Under the pieces are notes generated by a model that saw only the letters and a list, made by a program, of their open reading frames with translations, was not told the DNA's origin and made no database searches. The position numbers and the translations under genes are program-made. Below, piece after piece: positions 45,880 through 54,949 of a stretch of DNA of 64,000 nt (position 1 is the stretch's first letter; each line of letters opens with the position of its first letter). The stretch covers positions 310,001 through 374,000 of the forward strand of contig NZ_AUFV01000001.1 of the NCBI RefSeq assembly GCF_000426685.1, written 5' to 3'. This stretch comes from Solimonas flava DSM 18980. Its GTDB lineage: Bacteria; Pseudomonadota; Gammaproteobacteria; Nevskiales; Nevskiaceae.

Positions 45880-46593
45880 TCAGGCGCGCGCGCGTCGGCG
45901 TGCTTCGTCGAGCATGTGCAGCGTGATCTTGCGAACCTCAGCCTTGCTCTCTTCGATATGCGCGCGCAGCTGCTGCTGCGCCTGCTCGCAATGTCGGCTC
46001 AGCAGTACGTGCAGGATCTGTGCGTGCTCGGCATAGGTCGCTTCGATTCGGCGGTCCATCGTGAAGTCGAGGCGGCGCACGATGCGGATGCGCTCGGTGA
46101 CGTCGTGATGGATGCGCGCCATCTCGTCGTTGCCGGTTGCCTCGACGAGGTGCTCGTGAAAACGCTCGTCGAGTTCGGCGACGATGCGGCCTTCACGCGG
46201 GCGGGCATCGGGCGCTGCCGTCCAGACCTGGCGCAATGGCTCGAGCCGCAGTTCAAGGTCGTCGCTGTCGCAGAGCTGGCGCAGCGCTGCGAGCTCGAGG
46301 ATCACGCGCACGTCGTAGAGGTTCTCGAGGCTGCGGAAATCGAACGGCCGGATCGTCCAGCCGTTGCGGAACTGCACTTCGACATAGCCGTCGCGCTGCA
46401 GGCGAACCAGCGCCTCGCGGACCGGCGTGCGGCTGGCCTGCATGCGCGCGGCCAGTTCGCTTTCGGTGAAGCGGTCGCCGGGCAGCAGCTGCCAGTCGAA
46501 GATTTCCTGTTTGATCCGCTGATAGATGCGATCGGCAAGGTTGTCCTCGCGCGGCGGTTTCCGGTGCGGTCGGCCGGGGTTCATCGCGACCAT
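45880..46593 (-). CDS. GntR-family (FCD-type) transcriptional regulator
   Basis: 237 residues. The N-terminal winged helix-turn-helix runs from NLADRIYQRIKQEIFDW to RTPVREALVRLQRDGYVE. The C-terminal all-helical FCD domain contains a DxxxH-like AELDERFHEHLVEATGN metal/ligand pocket. The chosen ATG follows AGGAAT; the longer open frame reaches into the transporter gene. It lies inside the minus-strand operon between the MFS and lipase genes, so it probably controls it. A candidate operator, CTTGTATGCAAG, lies upstream of the operon's TonB gene. Confidence 0.88.
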   Translation of the reverse strand: MVAMNPGRPHRKPPREDNLADRIYQRIKQEIFDWQLLPGDRFTESELAARMQASRTPVREALVRLQRDGYVEVQFRNGWTIRPFDFRSLENLYDVRVILELAALRQLCDSDDLELRLEPLRQVWTAAPDARPREGRIVAELDERFHEHLVEATGNDEMARIHHDVTERIRIVRRLDFTMDRRIEATYAEHAQILHVLLSRHCEQAQQQLRAHIEESKAEVRKITLHMLDEARRRARA

Positions 46594-46624
46594 GGGCGAT
46601 TCCTGAATCGGTAGGCGTGTGTGG

Positions 46625-47953
46625 TCATGCGGCGGCGCTCGCGGCATCGGCATCGGCGCGCATCGCGCGCAGTTCCGCCGGCAGCCGGTAGGCGGCGTAG
46701 GCGATGCACAGCACGCCGAGCACGGCACCGACCTGCGTCAGCACGATGGCGTGGCGCAGCGAGTCGCCGCCGAAGCGCGGCGACAGCAGATCGCTGCCGA
46801 GCCCGACGGCGAAGTTGCCGGCGCCGGAGCCGAGCATGTTGAGCACGAACAGCATCGTCGACGAACCGAGTGCGCGCAGGCGCGGCGGCAGCAGCGTCTG
46901 GCCGACCGAGAACAGCGGCGCCGTGTAGGCCGCCGTGCCGATGATGGCGACGAAGTAGTAGACGTACATGTATGTGCCGCCGACGTAGAAGAACAGCAGC
47001 TCGGCGGGAATCAGGATGGCGACGCCGATCAGCGGGAACCACAGATACCAGCGCGGATCGCGCGCCGCGAAGCGGTCGGCGAGCACGCCGGCACCGAGCG
47101 TTCCGACGATGCCGGCGATGCCTTCGATCATGCCGCTCATCGCGCCGACTTCGGTCGTCTTCAGGCCCAGCGAGCGGATCAGGTAGGTCGGCGTCCAGAA
47201 CTCGAAGCCGGTGCCGGTGAAGGACAGCAGGCCGAGCCCGAGCGTGGCGAAGACGAAGGCGCGGCGCCCCCACATCAGGCGCGCCGCCTCGGCGATCGAG
47301 TAATGCACGTGGCGATCCGCGTGCGCGCCGTCGTACTGGCCGCGCGGCGGTTCGCGCACGAACAGACGGAAAGCGATCGCCAGCAGCAGGCCGGGCGCGC
47401 CGACGGCGAGGAAGGCCGCCTGCCAGCCGTAGTGCTCGTTGATGGTGCCGCCGAGCGTCAGACCCAGCCAGATGCCGAACGAGATACCGAGGCTGTAGAC
47501 CGCGAACGCCGTACCGCGCCGACGCGGCGGGAAGTAGTCGGACAGCAGCGAATGCGCTGGCGGACTGCAGCCGGCCTCACAGACCGCGACCCCGGCGCGC
47601 GCCAGCGCCAGCGTGCCGAAGCTGCGCGCGAAACCGGACAGTGCCGTCATCAGGCTCCAGGCGCCGAGTGAGATGGCGATGATCGTGCGTCGCGACCCGC
47701 GGTCGGCCCAGCGCGCGATCGGGAAGCCGGCCAGCGAGTAGATCAGCGAGAACGTGAAGCCGCTGAGCAGCCCCATCTGCGTGTCCGTCGCGCCGAGGCT
47801 TTCGCGGATCGGCTCGATCAGGATCACCAGCACGTAGCGATCCATCCAGTTGAAGCTGTACACCCCGACCAGCAGGAACAGCACGGTCCACGAATACGCG
47901 GGGATGCGCTCGCCGGCTTCGCGGGCGCCGGCCGCCGATGCGACCATCGACAT
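46625..47953 (-). CDS. MFS transporter, spinster-like subgroup
   Basis: A 442-residue, 12-helix transporter. Helix 1 ends YSFNWMDRYVLVILIEPIRE, followed by TDTQMGLLSGFTF and IARWADRGSRRT. It is closely similar to the transporter at 20.4 kb (shared VGVYS, LVILIEPI and GCSPPAHSLLSDYFPP-type blocks). The ATG overlaps the stop of the upstream isochorismatase-type gene (ATGA). It presumably carries the product of outer-membrane uptake or of periplasmic ester cleavage into the cytoplasm. Confidence 0.88.
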   Translation of the reverse strand: MSMVASAAGAREAGERIPAYSWTVLFLLVGVYSFNWMDRYVLVILIEPIRESLGATDTQMGLLSGFTFSLIYSLAGFPIARWADRGSRRTIIAISLGAWSLMTALSGFARSFGTLALARAGVAVCEAGCSPPAHSLLSDYFPPRRRGTAFAVYSLGISFGIWLGLTLGGTINEHYGWQAAFLAVGAPGLLLAIAFRLFVREPPRGQYDGAHADRHVHYSIAEAARLMWGRRAFVFATLGLGLLSFTGTGFEFWTPTYLIRSLGLKTTEVGAMSGMIEGIAGIVGTLGAGVLADRFAARDPRWYLWFPLIGVAILIPAELLFFYVGGTYMYVYYFVAIIGTAAYTAPLFSVGQTLLPPRLRALGSSTMLFVLNMLGSGAGNFAVGLGSDLLSPRFGGDSLRHAIVLTQVGAVLGVLCIAYAAYRLPAELRAMRADADAASAAA

Positions 47954-48564
47954 CAGGCGCTCCGTGCGGCGAACGCCGCCTGCAGCTCGGCCGTCGTGCG
48001 GCGCGCGCCGTGCTGCAGGTATTCCATTGCCTTGAGCGCCGCATCATGCGCGGCGACCGACGAGCCGGCGACGGCGTCCTCGGCCACGCGTACGTGATAG
48101 TCGTTCTGGTGGGCGTCGACGAAGGTGTAGTGCACGCAGACGTCGGTGAAGCCGCCGCACAGGATCAGGGTCTGCGCCTTCAGGCCGCGCAGCAGGATCT
48201 CGAGCTCGGTGCCGAAGAAGCACGAATAGCGCCGCTTGCGGATGAAATAGTCGTCTTCGCGCATGCCGACTTCGCGCGCAACGGGTGTGCCGGGATCGCC
48301 TTCGAGGCAATGGACCTGTTCGTCGCCGTCCAGCTCGCGGCCGAAGTCGACCATGTTCCGGCGGTGTTCTTCCTGGAAGAAGATGATCGGTACGCCGGCA
48401 GTGCGGGCCGAGGCGACGAGGGGCGGGATGTTGGAGAAGGACTCGACGAAGCCCGGCATGCGCCAGTCGCGGCCCTCGATCTTCGGGGCGTCGTAGCCGC
48501 CCTGCTGCGCATCGACGACGATCAGCACGGGCTGGCCAACGATCAGCGGATTCTGTTTTTTCAT
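47953..48564 (-). CDS. Isochorismatase-type cysteine hydrolase
   Basis: 203 residues with the same triad as its paralogue near 43 kb: D in IVVDAQ, K in RKRRYSCF and C in GGFTDVCVHYTFVDA. It follows the TonB receptor gene by about 60 bases and is translationally coupled to the transporter. The substrate is unknown; an amide or carbamate is plausible. Having two copies in one operon suggests two steps on related compounds. Confidence 0.88.
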   Translation of the reverse strand: MKKQNPLIVGQPVLIVVDAQQGGYDAPKIEGRDWRMPGFVESFSNIPPLVASARTAGVPIIFFQEEHRRNMVDFGRELDGDEQVHCLEGDPGTPVAREVGMREDDYFIRKRRYSCFFGTELEILLRGLKAQTLILCGGFTDVCVHYTFVDAHQNDYHVRVAEDAVAGSSVAAHDAALKAMEYLQHGARRTTAELQAAFAARSA

Positions 48565-48625
48565 GGCTCTTTGCGGTTCGGGCCGGGCCCGGACGCCGTC
48601 GGGCGTCCGGGCGATCCGGCGGCGG

Positions 48626-50959
48626 TCAGCGATAGTTCCAGGTGAAGCGCAGGCCGACGGTGCGCGGCGTGCCCCAGACAACCTGCTGCGTGTAGTCGTA
48701 CAGGTATTGCATGTAGACGAAATACTTCTCATCAGTCAGGTTCGAGCCGAACACGTCGACCTGGAAGGTTTCCGACGGCGAGATCCAGCCGACGTTCGCG
48801 CCGAGCAGCCCATACGCCTTGCCCTCCTCGGTGACGTCGTTGCGCATCGAGAAGTAATGGTCGGCCATCCAGGTGTAGTCGGTACGCGCTTTGATCACGC
48901 CGTAGTCGCCGATCGCGGTGGCGTAGGCGAGGCCGGCGTTCGCGGTCGGGTTGGAGAACGGCAGCTCGTGGCCGTCGAGCGGATTGCCGTCCTTGTCGAC
49001 TTCGTCGGTCTTGATGTCGCTATGCGTGACGCCGACGCCGGCGTTGAAGGTGAGGCCGCGCATCAGCAACGCTTCGAGGTTCAGCTCGGCGCCCCAGACG
49101 TTGACCTTGTCGATGTTGCTGAGTACGCCGGCGCCGACCGTGCTGCCGTCGCTGGTCGTGTACGTCTTGTAGATCGACGTCTGCATGTCCTTGAAGTCGT
49201 AGTAGAACACCGAGCCGTTGAGGCGCACGCGACGGTCGAACAGATCGAGCTTGCTGCCGAGCTCGTAGGAGGTCAGCTTTTCCGGCTTCACCGGCTTGAG
49301 AGCGTCGAGCGGCGAGCTGGCGTCGATGCGGCCGTACTGCGACTGGCTGTTGATGTTGGGGCTGCGGTGGCCGGTGGTGATCGACGCGTAGGCCATCGCC
49401 GTGTCGGTCGGCGACCATTGCAGGATGGCCTTGCCGTCGAGATCGCCGCTCGACGCATGGCGCTTTTCATCAGTCTTGGTGCTCGTGTAATCGCCGGCGC
49501 GACTGAAGTTCACGTCGACCTTCTCCCACGAGTAGCGCGTGCCGAGCACCAGCTTCAGCGTGTCGACCAGCGGGATGTCGAGGTTGCCGTACAGCGCGTA
49601 GGAGCGCGTGTCCTTGGTCGAGTGGTCGGCGTAATACGTCGACGGCGTCAGCTCAGTCGTCAGGTCGCGGCTGTCATCGTAGAGGAAGCCGCCGAGGATC
49701 CAGTCCATGCCGCGCCAGGTACCGGAACCGCGCAACTCCTGGGTATAGGTATCGGCATCGGCAGTCAGACGGTCGTCGTACTGATACTGAATGTCGCCGT
49801 CGAGGTCTTCGATGATCTGCTTGTGGCCGCCCGAGTACGCACTGATCGACGTCAGCTTCCAGCCGTCGAGCTGCCAGTCCAGCGTGGCGTTGCCGCCGAA
49901 GCTCTCGATGTGGTTTGTCGGCTGCAGACCGCCCGGGATGTCGGCCCCGTACCAGTGCTTCGGATCGAAGTGGCCGTACAGCGAGTTGGCCGAGACGTTG
50001 AGGTTGCCAGCGCCATCGGTCAGCGCGTAGATGCCGACGCAATTGCCGCTCATCTGCTGCGACATGCTGCAGGTTTGTCCCGTCGCCGGATCGATGGTGC
50101 CGTTGAGCCCGTAAGCCTGCGCACCCTGGTCGACCTTGAAGTAATTGCCGGACAGTTCGAGCGAGAGGTTCTGCGCGAGGTCAATGTCGAGAATGCCGCG
50201 AAACGCCGCCGTGTCGATGTCATTGGCGTCGGTGCCGTCGACCTTGCCATGTACATAGCCGTCACGGCGATGCGTCTGCGCCGCAAGGCGGCCGCGTACG
50301 GCATTGCCCAGCGGGCCACTGACGAAGCCCTCGAGAACCTGATTGTCGAAGCTTCCGTATTCCGCCGACAGCGAACTCTGGAACGTGTCGGTCGGCTTGT
50401 TGGCGATGACGTTGACGAGGCCGCCGGTGGCGTTGCGGCCGTAGAGCGTGCCCTGCGGACCCTTCAGGACCTCGATGCGCTGGACGTCGAAGAACTGCAG
50501 CGACTGCGCGAACGCCGAGCTGGCGTAGACCTCGTCCGTGTACATCGCCACCGGTGGCTCGATGCCGTCGCCGTACGGGACGTTGAGGCAGATGCTGCGG
50601 AAGCAGAACGTCGGATTCTGCGACTCGCCGAAGAAAGACTTGTAAGACGTGTTCGGCACGTGTCCGAGCAGATCGGTCGCGCGCGTGATGCCGAGGTCCT
50701 TGAGCTTCTCGCTGTCGAATGCGGCGATCGACATCGGGGTTTGCTGCAGCGATTCGCGGTGCTTCTGGGCCGTGACGACGACGGTTTCCAGCTGATCGTC
50801 GGACGCCGTTTCGGCAGCCGGCGCCGGGATTGCGGTCTCGGTCGTGTCAGTAATGTCGGCATTCGAGTCGGCGAATGCCGGAGACTGGGCCAGCAGCGGA
50901 AGCAGACAGGCGGCCAGCGGCGCAGTGCTGGCGAGCTTTGGCAGAGGGAGGCGGGACAT
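48626..50959 (-). CDS. TonB-dependent outer-membrane receptor
   Basis: A 777-residue receptor. A signal peptide (TAPLAACLLPLLAQSPAFA) is followed by a TonB box (LETVVVTAQKHRESLQQTP). The plug has CFRSICLNVPYGDGIEPP, with two cysteines, and RIEVLKGPQGTLYGRNATGG. A 22-strand barrel follows. The C-terminus is WNYR, not the usual aromatic final residue, so the last-strand signal is slightly unusual. It is the first gene of the minus-strand operon with esterases and cysteine hydrolases. It resembles the catabolic, sphingomonad-type receptors rather than siderophore receptors. Confidence 0.92.
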   Translation of the reverse strand: MSRLPLPKLASTAPLAACLLPLLAQSPAFADSNADITDTTETAIPAPAAETASDDQLETVVVTAQKHRESLQQTPMSIAAFDSEKLKDLGITRATDLLGHVPNTSYKSFFGESQNPTFCFRSICLNVPYGDGIEPPVAMYTDEVYASSAFAQSLQFFDVQRIEVLKGPQGTLYGRNATGGLVNVIANKPTDTFQSSLSAEYGSFDNQVLEGFVSGPLGNAVRGRLAAQTHRRDGYVHGKVDGTDANDIDTAAFRGILDIDLAQNLSLELSGNYFKVDQGAQAYGLNGTIDPATGQTCSMSQQMSGNCVGIYALTDGAGNLNVSANSLYGHFDPKHWYGADIPGGLQPTNHIESFGGNATLDWQLDGWKLTSISAYSGGHKQIIEDLDGDIQYQYDDRLTADADTYTQELRGSGTWRGMDWILGGFLYDDSRDLTTELTPSTYYADHSTKDTRSYALYGNLDIPLVDTLKLVLGTRYSWEKVDVNFSRAGDYTSTKTDEKRHASSGDLDGKAILQWSPTDTAMAYASITTGHRSPNINSQSQYGRIDASSPLDALKPVKPEKLTSYELGSKLDLFDRRVRLNGSVFYYDFKDMQTSIYKTYTTSDGSTVGAGVLSNIDKVNVWGAELNLEALLMRGLTFNAGVGVTHSDIKTDEVDKDGNPLDGHELPFSNPTANAGLAYATAIGDYGVIKARTDYTWMADHYFSMRNDVTEEGKAYGLLGANVGWISPSETFQVDVFGSNLTDEKYFVYMQYLYDYTQQVVWGTPRTVGLRFTWNYR

Positions 50960-51018
50960 GGCAGTTCGGTACCGTAAGTGGCGAGGGCAGGATGGGACCG
51001 GATTCGGCGGTGTTTCAT

Positions 51019-51030
51019 CTTGTATGCAAG
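51019..51030. promoter_or_regulatory. Candidate GntR operator
   Basis: CTTGTATGCAAG is an imperfect 12-bp palindrome resembling the TTGTATACAA-type operators of FCD GntR regulators such as VanR. It lies about 60 bp before the TonB receptor ATG, and the operon encodes an FCD GntR protein. The pairing of site and regulator is inferred. Confidence 0.5.
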
Positions 51031-51150
51031 ACGATGTTCATCAATGCATCCTCCGTGCCACTCTGAATTTATTGAATTAAGATAATGATTTTTAATGATT
51101 AAATCGGCTTCATCTGGCGCGGACGTGCGCGTCGTGCATGCCGTATAAAA

Positions 51151-51165
51151 GTGCGCAATGCGCAC
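51151..51165. promoter_or_regulatory. Perfect 15-bp palindrome
   Basis: GTGCGCA and TGCGCAC flank a single A. It follows a TATAAA stretch, about 190 bp upstream of the receptor gene and 230 bp upstream of the gamma-glutamyltransferase gene. The binding factor is unknown. Confidence 0.4.
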
Positions 51166-51305
51166 AGTAGTTCTTTTTGCGGACTCAAATCGGTGCACAT
51201 CGAGGCGCTCGCGCAGTAACGGGGCTGCCCCGGCCGTGGCGGCATGGGAGCGGCGGCGCAGCGCCAGGGCGAGGGGATGCATTGACAGCCCTCTCTGCCG
51301 CTGAG

Positions 51306-51339
51306 ATTCTTAATACGAATTTAAGTTCGTATAGTGAAT
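51306..51339. promoter_or_regulatory. TTCGTAT operator, copy D (before gamma-glutamyltransferase)
   Basis: Two back-to-back elements. ATTCTTAATACGAAT (51306-51320) is a perfect ATTC/GAAT palindrome, and GTTCGTATAGTGAAT (51325-51339) is a near palindrome. Together their cores give the 20-bp inverted repeat 51313-51332. It ends 55 bp before the gamma-glutamyltransferase ATG. This is the most symmetric of the four sites. Confidence 0.65.
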
Positions 51340-51394
51340 TTTAACGGTGCGCTCCTCATCGGAACGTGCCCTTCGCCGCTTTGGAGTAACCGCG

Positions 51395-53152
51395 ATGCTG
51401 AGAATGCTGGTCCCAGCTCTTGCTGCTTCGATCACCGCCGGTGCGGCGGCCGCGGCTGCACCGGTCGGCCTCGGCGATCGCCCGGGCAGCCACTTCGCGG
51501 CCGGACGCAGTGAAGCGATAGGCGCCAACGGGATGGTGGCGACGGCACAGCCGCTGGCAAGCGTCGCGGCGCTTGATGTACTACGCGACGGCGGAACGGC
51601 GGTCGACGCGGCGATCGCCGCGAACGCGATGTTGGCGCTGGTCGAGCCTGAGTCCGCCGGCATGGGCGGCGATCTGTTTGCGATCGTTTGGGATCCGCGT
51701 GCCCGCAAGCTCGCTGGACTCAATGCCAGCGGCCGTGCTTCGAAAGGGCAGACGCTCGAACAGTTGCAGGCGCGCCTGCCGGGGCGTGATTCGATTCCGC
51801 TGTACGGCAGCATGGCGGTCACCGCACCCGGCATGGTCGACGGCTGGTTCGCTCTGCATGCGCGCTACGGCAAGCTGCCGATGTCCCGCCTGCTCGCCCC
51901 GGCGATCCGCTATGCGCGCGAAGGGTTTCCCGTGACCGAGGTGGTGGCGCTGGAAATCCGCGAGGCGTTGAAGGACTTCGATCGTCATGCGGCCGATATC
52001 GAGGAACTCGACAACATCCGCAAGCTGTTCACACACGAGGGCCGCACCCCCGATGTCGGCGAGCGTTTCCGCAACCCCGATCTGGCGACGTCGTTCGAAC
52101 TGATCGCCAGAGGGGGGCGCGACGCGTTCTATCGCGGGCCGATTGCCAAGACCATCGACGCGTACATGCGCCGTATCGGCGGCGCGTTGCGCTACGACGA
52201 TCTGGCGTCGACGCACAGCAGCTGGATCGATCCGGTCTGCACCACGTATAGAACGGACTACCGCATCTGCGAAATGCCTTTTGCCGGCCAGGGGCTGGCC
52301 GTGCTGCAGATGCTGAATATCCTCGAGGGCTACGATCTCGCGAAGCTGGCGCCGGGCAGCGCCGACCTGCTGCATCTGGAGATCGAAGCCAAGCGATTGG
52401 CATACGAGGATCGCGCCCGCTACTACGCCGATCCGGATTTCGCAAAGCTGCCGCTCGCCGGGTTGCTGTCGAAATCGTACGCAGCGGAACGTCGCAAGCT
52501 GATCGATCCGAAGCGGGCGATGCCGACGGTTTCTGCCGGCGATCCCGCGACGCTCGAACACGGTGACACCACCTATCTGACGGTGGCTGACCGCAGCGGC
52601 ATGATGGTGTCGCTGATCCAGAGCAACTACTCAAACCTCGGCAGCGGGCTGGTGCCCGACGGGCTCGGCTTTGTTCTGCACGATCGTGGCAATGCGTTCT
52701 CGCTCGATCCGAAGCACGCCAACGCCTATGCGCCGGGCAAGCGGCCGTTCCACACCATCATTCCCGGCTTCGCATTTAAGGATGACCAGCCGTGGCTCAG
52801 CTTCGGTGTGATGGGCGGCGCGATGCAGCCGCAGGGGCAGGTGCAGGTGCTCGTCAACCTGATCGATCTCGGCATGAATCTGCAGCAGGCCGGCGACGCG
52901 GCGCGCTTCTATCACGACGGTTCAACACGCAACAACCGACCGCTGAGCGACCGGCCGGCTGGCCTTGGCCGGGTCTCGCTCGAATCCGGCATCCGCCCGG
53001 AGGAAGTCGAGAAGCTGCGCGCGATCGGCCATGACGCGGGCGTCGCGCCAGCCGAGTACGGCGGTTACGAAGCGATCCAGCGCGATACCGCAAAGGGCGT
53101 CTATTTCGGGGCCACCGAGCTGCGCAAGGACGGCGCAGCGCTCGGATATTGA
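51395..53152 (+). CDS. ggt: Gamma-glutamyltransferase (gamma-glutamyltranspeptidase)
   Basis: A 585-residue exported enzyme. The signal peptide is RMLVPALAASITAGAAAAA. The autoprocessing and catalytic threonine is T392 in EHGDTTYLTVAD, which would start the small subunit. The N-terminal MVATAQPLAS...GGTAVDAAIAAN and the GVMGGAMQPQGQ oxyanion/binding segments are intact. It hydrolyses gamma-glutamyl amides or transfers the glutamyl group in the periplasm. I use the ATG after GGAG; an upstream in-frame start would overlap the operator. Shared operator type links it to the operon with a gamma-glutamyl-ligase-like gene. Confidence 0.9.
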   Translation: MLRMLVPALAASITAGAAAAAAPVGLGDRPGSHFAAGRSEAIGANGMVATAQPLASVAALDVLRDGGTAVDAAIAANAMLALVEPESAGMGGDLFAIVWDPRARKLAGLNASGRASKGQTLEQLQARLPGRDSIPLYGSMAVTAPGMVDGWFALHARYGKLPMSRLLAPAIRYAREGFPVTEVVALEIREALKDFDRHAADIEELDNIRKLFTHEGRTPDVGERFRNPDLATSFELIARGGRDAFYRGPIAKTIDAYMRRIGGALRYDDLASTHSSWIDPVCTTYRTDYRICEMPFAGQGLAVLQMLNILEGYDLAKLAPGSADLLHLEIEAKRLAYEDRARYYADPDFAKLPLAGLLSKSYAAERRKLIDPKRAMPTVSAGDPATLEHGDTTYLTVADRSGMMVSLIQSNYSNLGSGLVPDGLGFVLHDRGNAFSLDPKHANAYAPGKRPFHTIIPGFAFKDDQPWLSFGVMGGAMQPQGQVQVLVNLIDLGMNLQQAGDAARFYHDGSTRNNRPLSDRPAGLGRVSLESGIRPEEVEKLRAIGHDAGVAPAEYGGYEAIQRDTAKGVYFGATELRKDGAALGY

Positions 53153-53173
53153 CGGTATAGGGGAAGGGAAGAG

Positions 53174-54949
53174 ATGGATACGAAAAAGAAGGGGTTCCCC
53201 GGTTCGATGGTCCTGTTGGCGGCGCTTGTCGCGCTGACCGGGACGCACGGAGCGCGAGCTGCGAAGACAGTGCTGGCCGACTATGTGTTCCGGCATGGCG
53301 CGGTCTATACCGTGTCCAACGAACAGCCCTGGGCCGAGGCCGTGGCGGTGAGTGGCAACCGCATTGTTTATGTCGGCACCGAGGCGGGCGCCGATGCCTA
53401 CGTCGGCAAGCGTACGCAGCTTGTCGACCTCAGGGGCGGCATGCTGCTGCCGGGTTTCATCGACGGCCATTCGCATGTCTATGCGACCGAAACCTTTCTC
53501 GACGCCGGACTGATCCTGCGGGAGCGGCCGCCGGCCGACGTGATCGCGGCGCTGAAGCGCTACGTCGAAGCGCATCCTGACGAGCGCATGATCCGGGGTG
53601 TCGGCTGGATCTATGAAGCGTTTCCCGAATCAGGGCCGACGCGGCAGATGATCGATCCCTTCATTTCGGACCGTCCGGCGGTGCTCAAGGCGATCGATGG
53701 CCATCATATGTGGGTCAACAGCAAGGCGCTTCAGATCGCCGGCATCACACGTGATACGCCCGACCCGTTGCCCGGTAAGAGCTGGTTCCAGCGCGATCCG
53801 CAGACCGGCGAGCCGACCGGCTTCATCGTCGAGGGCGCAGCCATGCAACTGCTACGCGACCGGCTGACTGCCAAGGGATATCCGTTCGAAACGCGCGAGC
53901 GGCTCGCGCGCGGGATCGAACATGGCATTCCGGCATTGGCAGCCGCGGGCATCACGACCTTGTTCGATGCTGGAAGCCCGAACCAGGACGAAACCTACGA
54001 ACTGCTGCATGAAATGGAGAAGCGCGGCGCGTTGACGGTACGCGTCTATGGTTCGTATCGCTACCGGCCTGATCTGAAAACGCTCGCCGACGTCGATCCC
54101 GTGCAAGCTTTCGCCGCGCTGCGCGAGAAGTACCACTCCGAATATCTGAAGACGGAGATGGTCAAGCTGTTCCTCGACGGCACCGAAACCAACTACACCG
54201 CCTACATGCTCGAACCGTTCAGCGACAAGCCGGAAACGCGTGGCGAGCCGCTGATTGCACCGCAGGCATTGAACGAGCTGATCCAGCGTCTCGATGCCGC
54301 CGGCATCGACGCGCATATGCACGTGGTCGGCGACGCCGGCGCTCGCGAGGGCCTCGACGCCGTGGAGTACGCCATCCGCCGCAACGGCTCGCGCGACCGC
54401 CGGCACACGCTGGCGCACACAATCCTCGTCGATCCGGCCGATATCCCGCGCTTTCGTCAGCTGGGTGTGCTGTGGCAGAGCACCGAAGCGTGGGCGCTGA
54501 TGAATGACCGCAATCGCACCGTGCGCCGCCTCGTCGGCGGACAGCGTTTTTTGGGCATCTATCCGTTCCGGGCGGCGATTGATCAGGGCGCAATCCTTGT
54601 CGGGGGTTCCGATATGACCTCGCTGCATGAAGGCGCGATCTGGAAACCGCTCGACAATTTCCAGATCGGCCACACGCGGCAGCCGCTGGACCGGCCGGAC
54701 GTCGAGATCATGCCGAAGGCGGAACAACGACTCAGCATCGGCGAGCTGATCCAAAGCTACACAATCAACCCTGCGTACATGCTGCGTGCCGAGTCCGAGA
54801 TCGGCTCGATTGCAGTTGGCAAGAAAGCAGATCTCGTCGTGCTGGAGCGCAATCTATTCGACGTTCCGCCAAACGACATCCACAAAGTCGAGATCCGGAT
54901 GACGATGATGGATGGCAGGCCGACATATGTGCAGAGCCAGCAGCGGTGA
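53174..54949 (+). CDS. Exported amidohydrolase family 3 (YtcJ-like) protein
   Basis: 591 residues. The signal peptide is GSMVLLAALVALTGTHGARA. Metal-binding features are GFIDGHSHVY, the histidines of DAHMHVVGDAGARE and RRHTLAHTI, and GGSDMTSLHEGA with the aspartate. It is a paralogue of the cytoplasmic protein at 31.2 kb but exported. It lies 21 bases after ggt with GGAAGGGAAGAG before the ATG, so the two form an operon acting outside the cytoplasm. It is the last gene before the accessory island. Confidence 0.88.
   Translation: MDTKKKGFPGSMVLLAALVALTGTHGARAAKTVLADYVFRHGAVYTVSNEQPWAEAVAVSGNRIVYVGTEAGADAYVGKRTQLVDLRGGMLLPGFIDGHSHVYATETFLDAGLILRERPPADVIAALKRYVEAHPDERMIRGVGWIYEAFPESGPTRQMIDPFISDRPAVLKAIDGHHMWVNSKALQIAGITRDTPDPLPGKSWFQRDPQTGEPTGFIVEGAAMQLLRDRLTAKGYPFETRERLARGIEHGIPALAAAGITTLFDAGSPNQDETYELLHEMEKRGALTVRVYGSYRYRPDLKTLADVDPVQAFAALREKYHSEYLKTEMVKLFLDGTETNYTAYMLEPFSDKPETRGEPLIAPQALNELIQRLDAAGIDAHMHVVGDAGAREGLDAVEYAIRRNGSRDRRHTLAHTILVDPADIPRFRQLGVLWQSTEAWALMNDRNRTVRRLVGGQRFLGIYPFRAAIDQGAILVGGSDMTSLHEGAIWKPLDNFQIGHTRQPLDRPDVEIMPKAEQRLSIGELIQSYTINPAYMLRAESEIGSIAVGKKADLVVLERNLFDVPPNDIHKVEIRMTMMDGRPTYVQSQQR

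Larger units (their letters stand above)
50960..51394. other. 435-bp divergent intergenic region
   Basis: It lies between the minus-strand TonB receptor and the gamma-glutamyltransferase gene. No coding feature is supportable. It is markedly AT-rich around 51060-51110 and 51300-51345. Four candidate regulatory elements are listed separately or noted here: CTTGTATGCAAG, a TAATGATT direct repeat with 10-bp period (51083-51100), GTGCGCAATGCGCAC, and the TTCGTAT pair. Confidence 0.7.
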
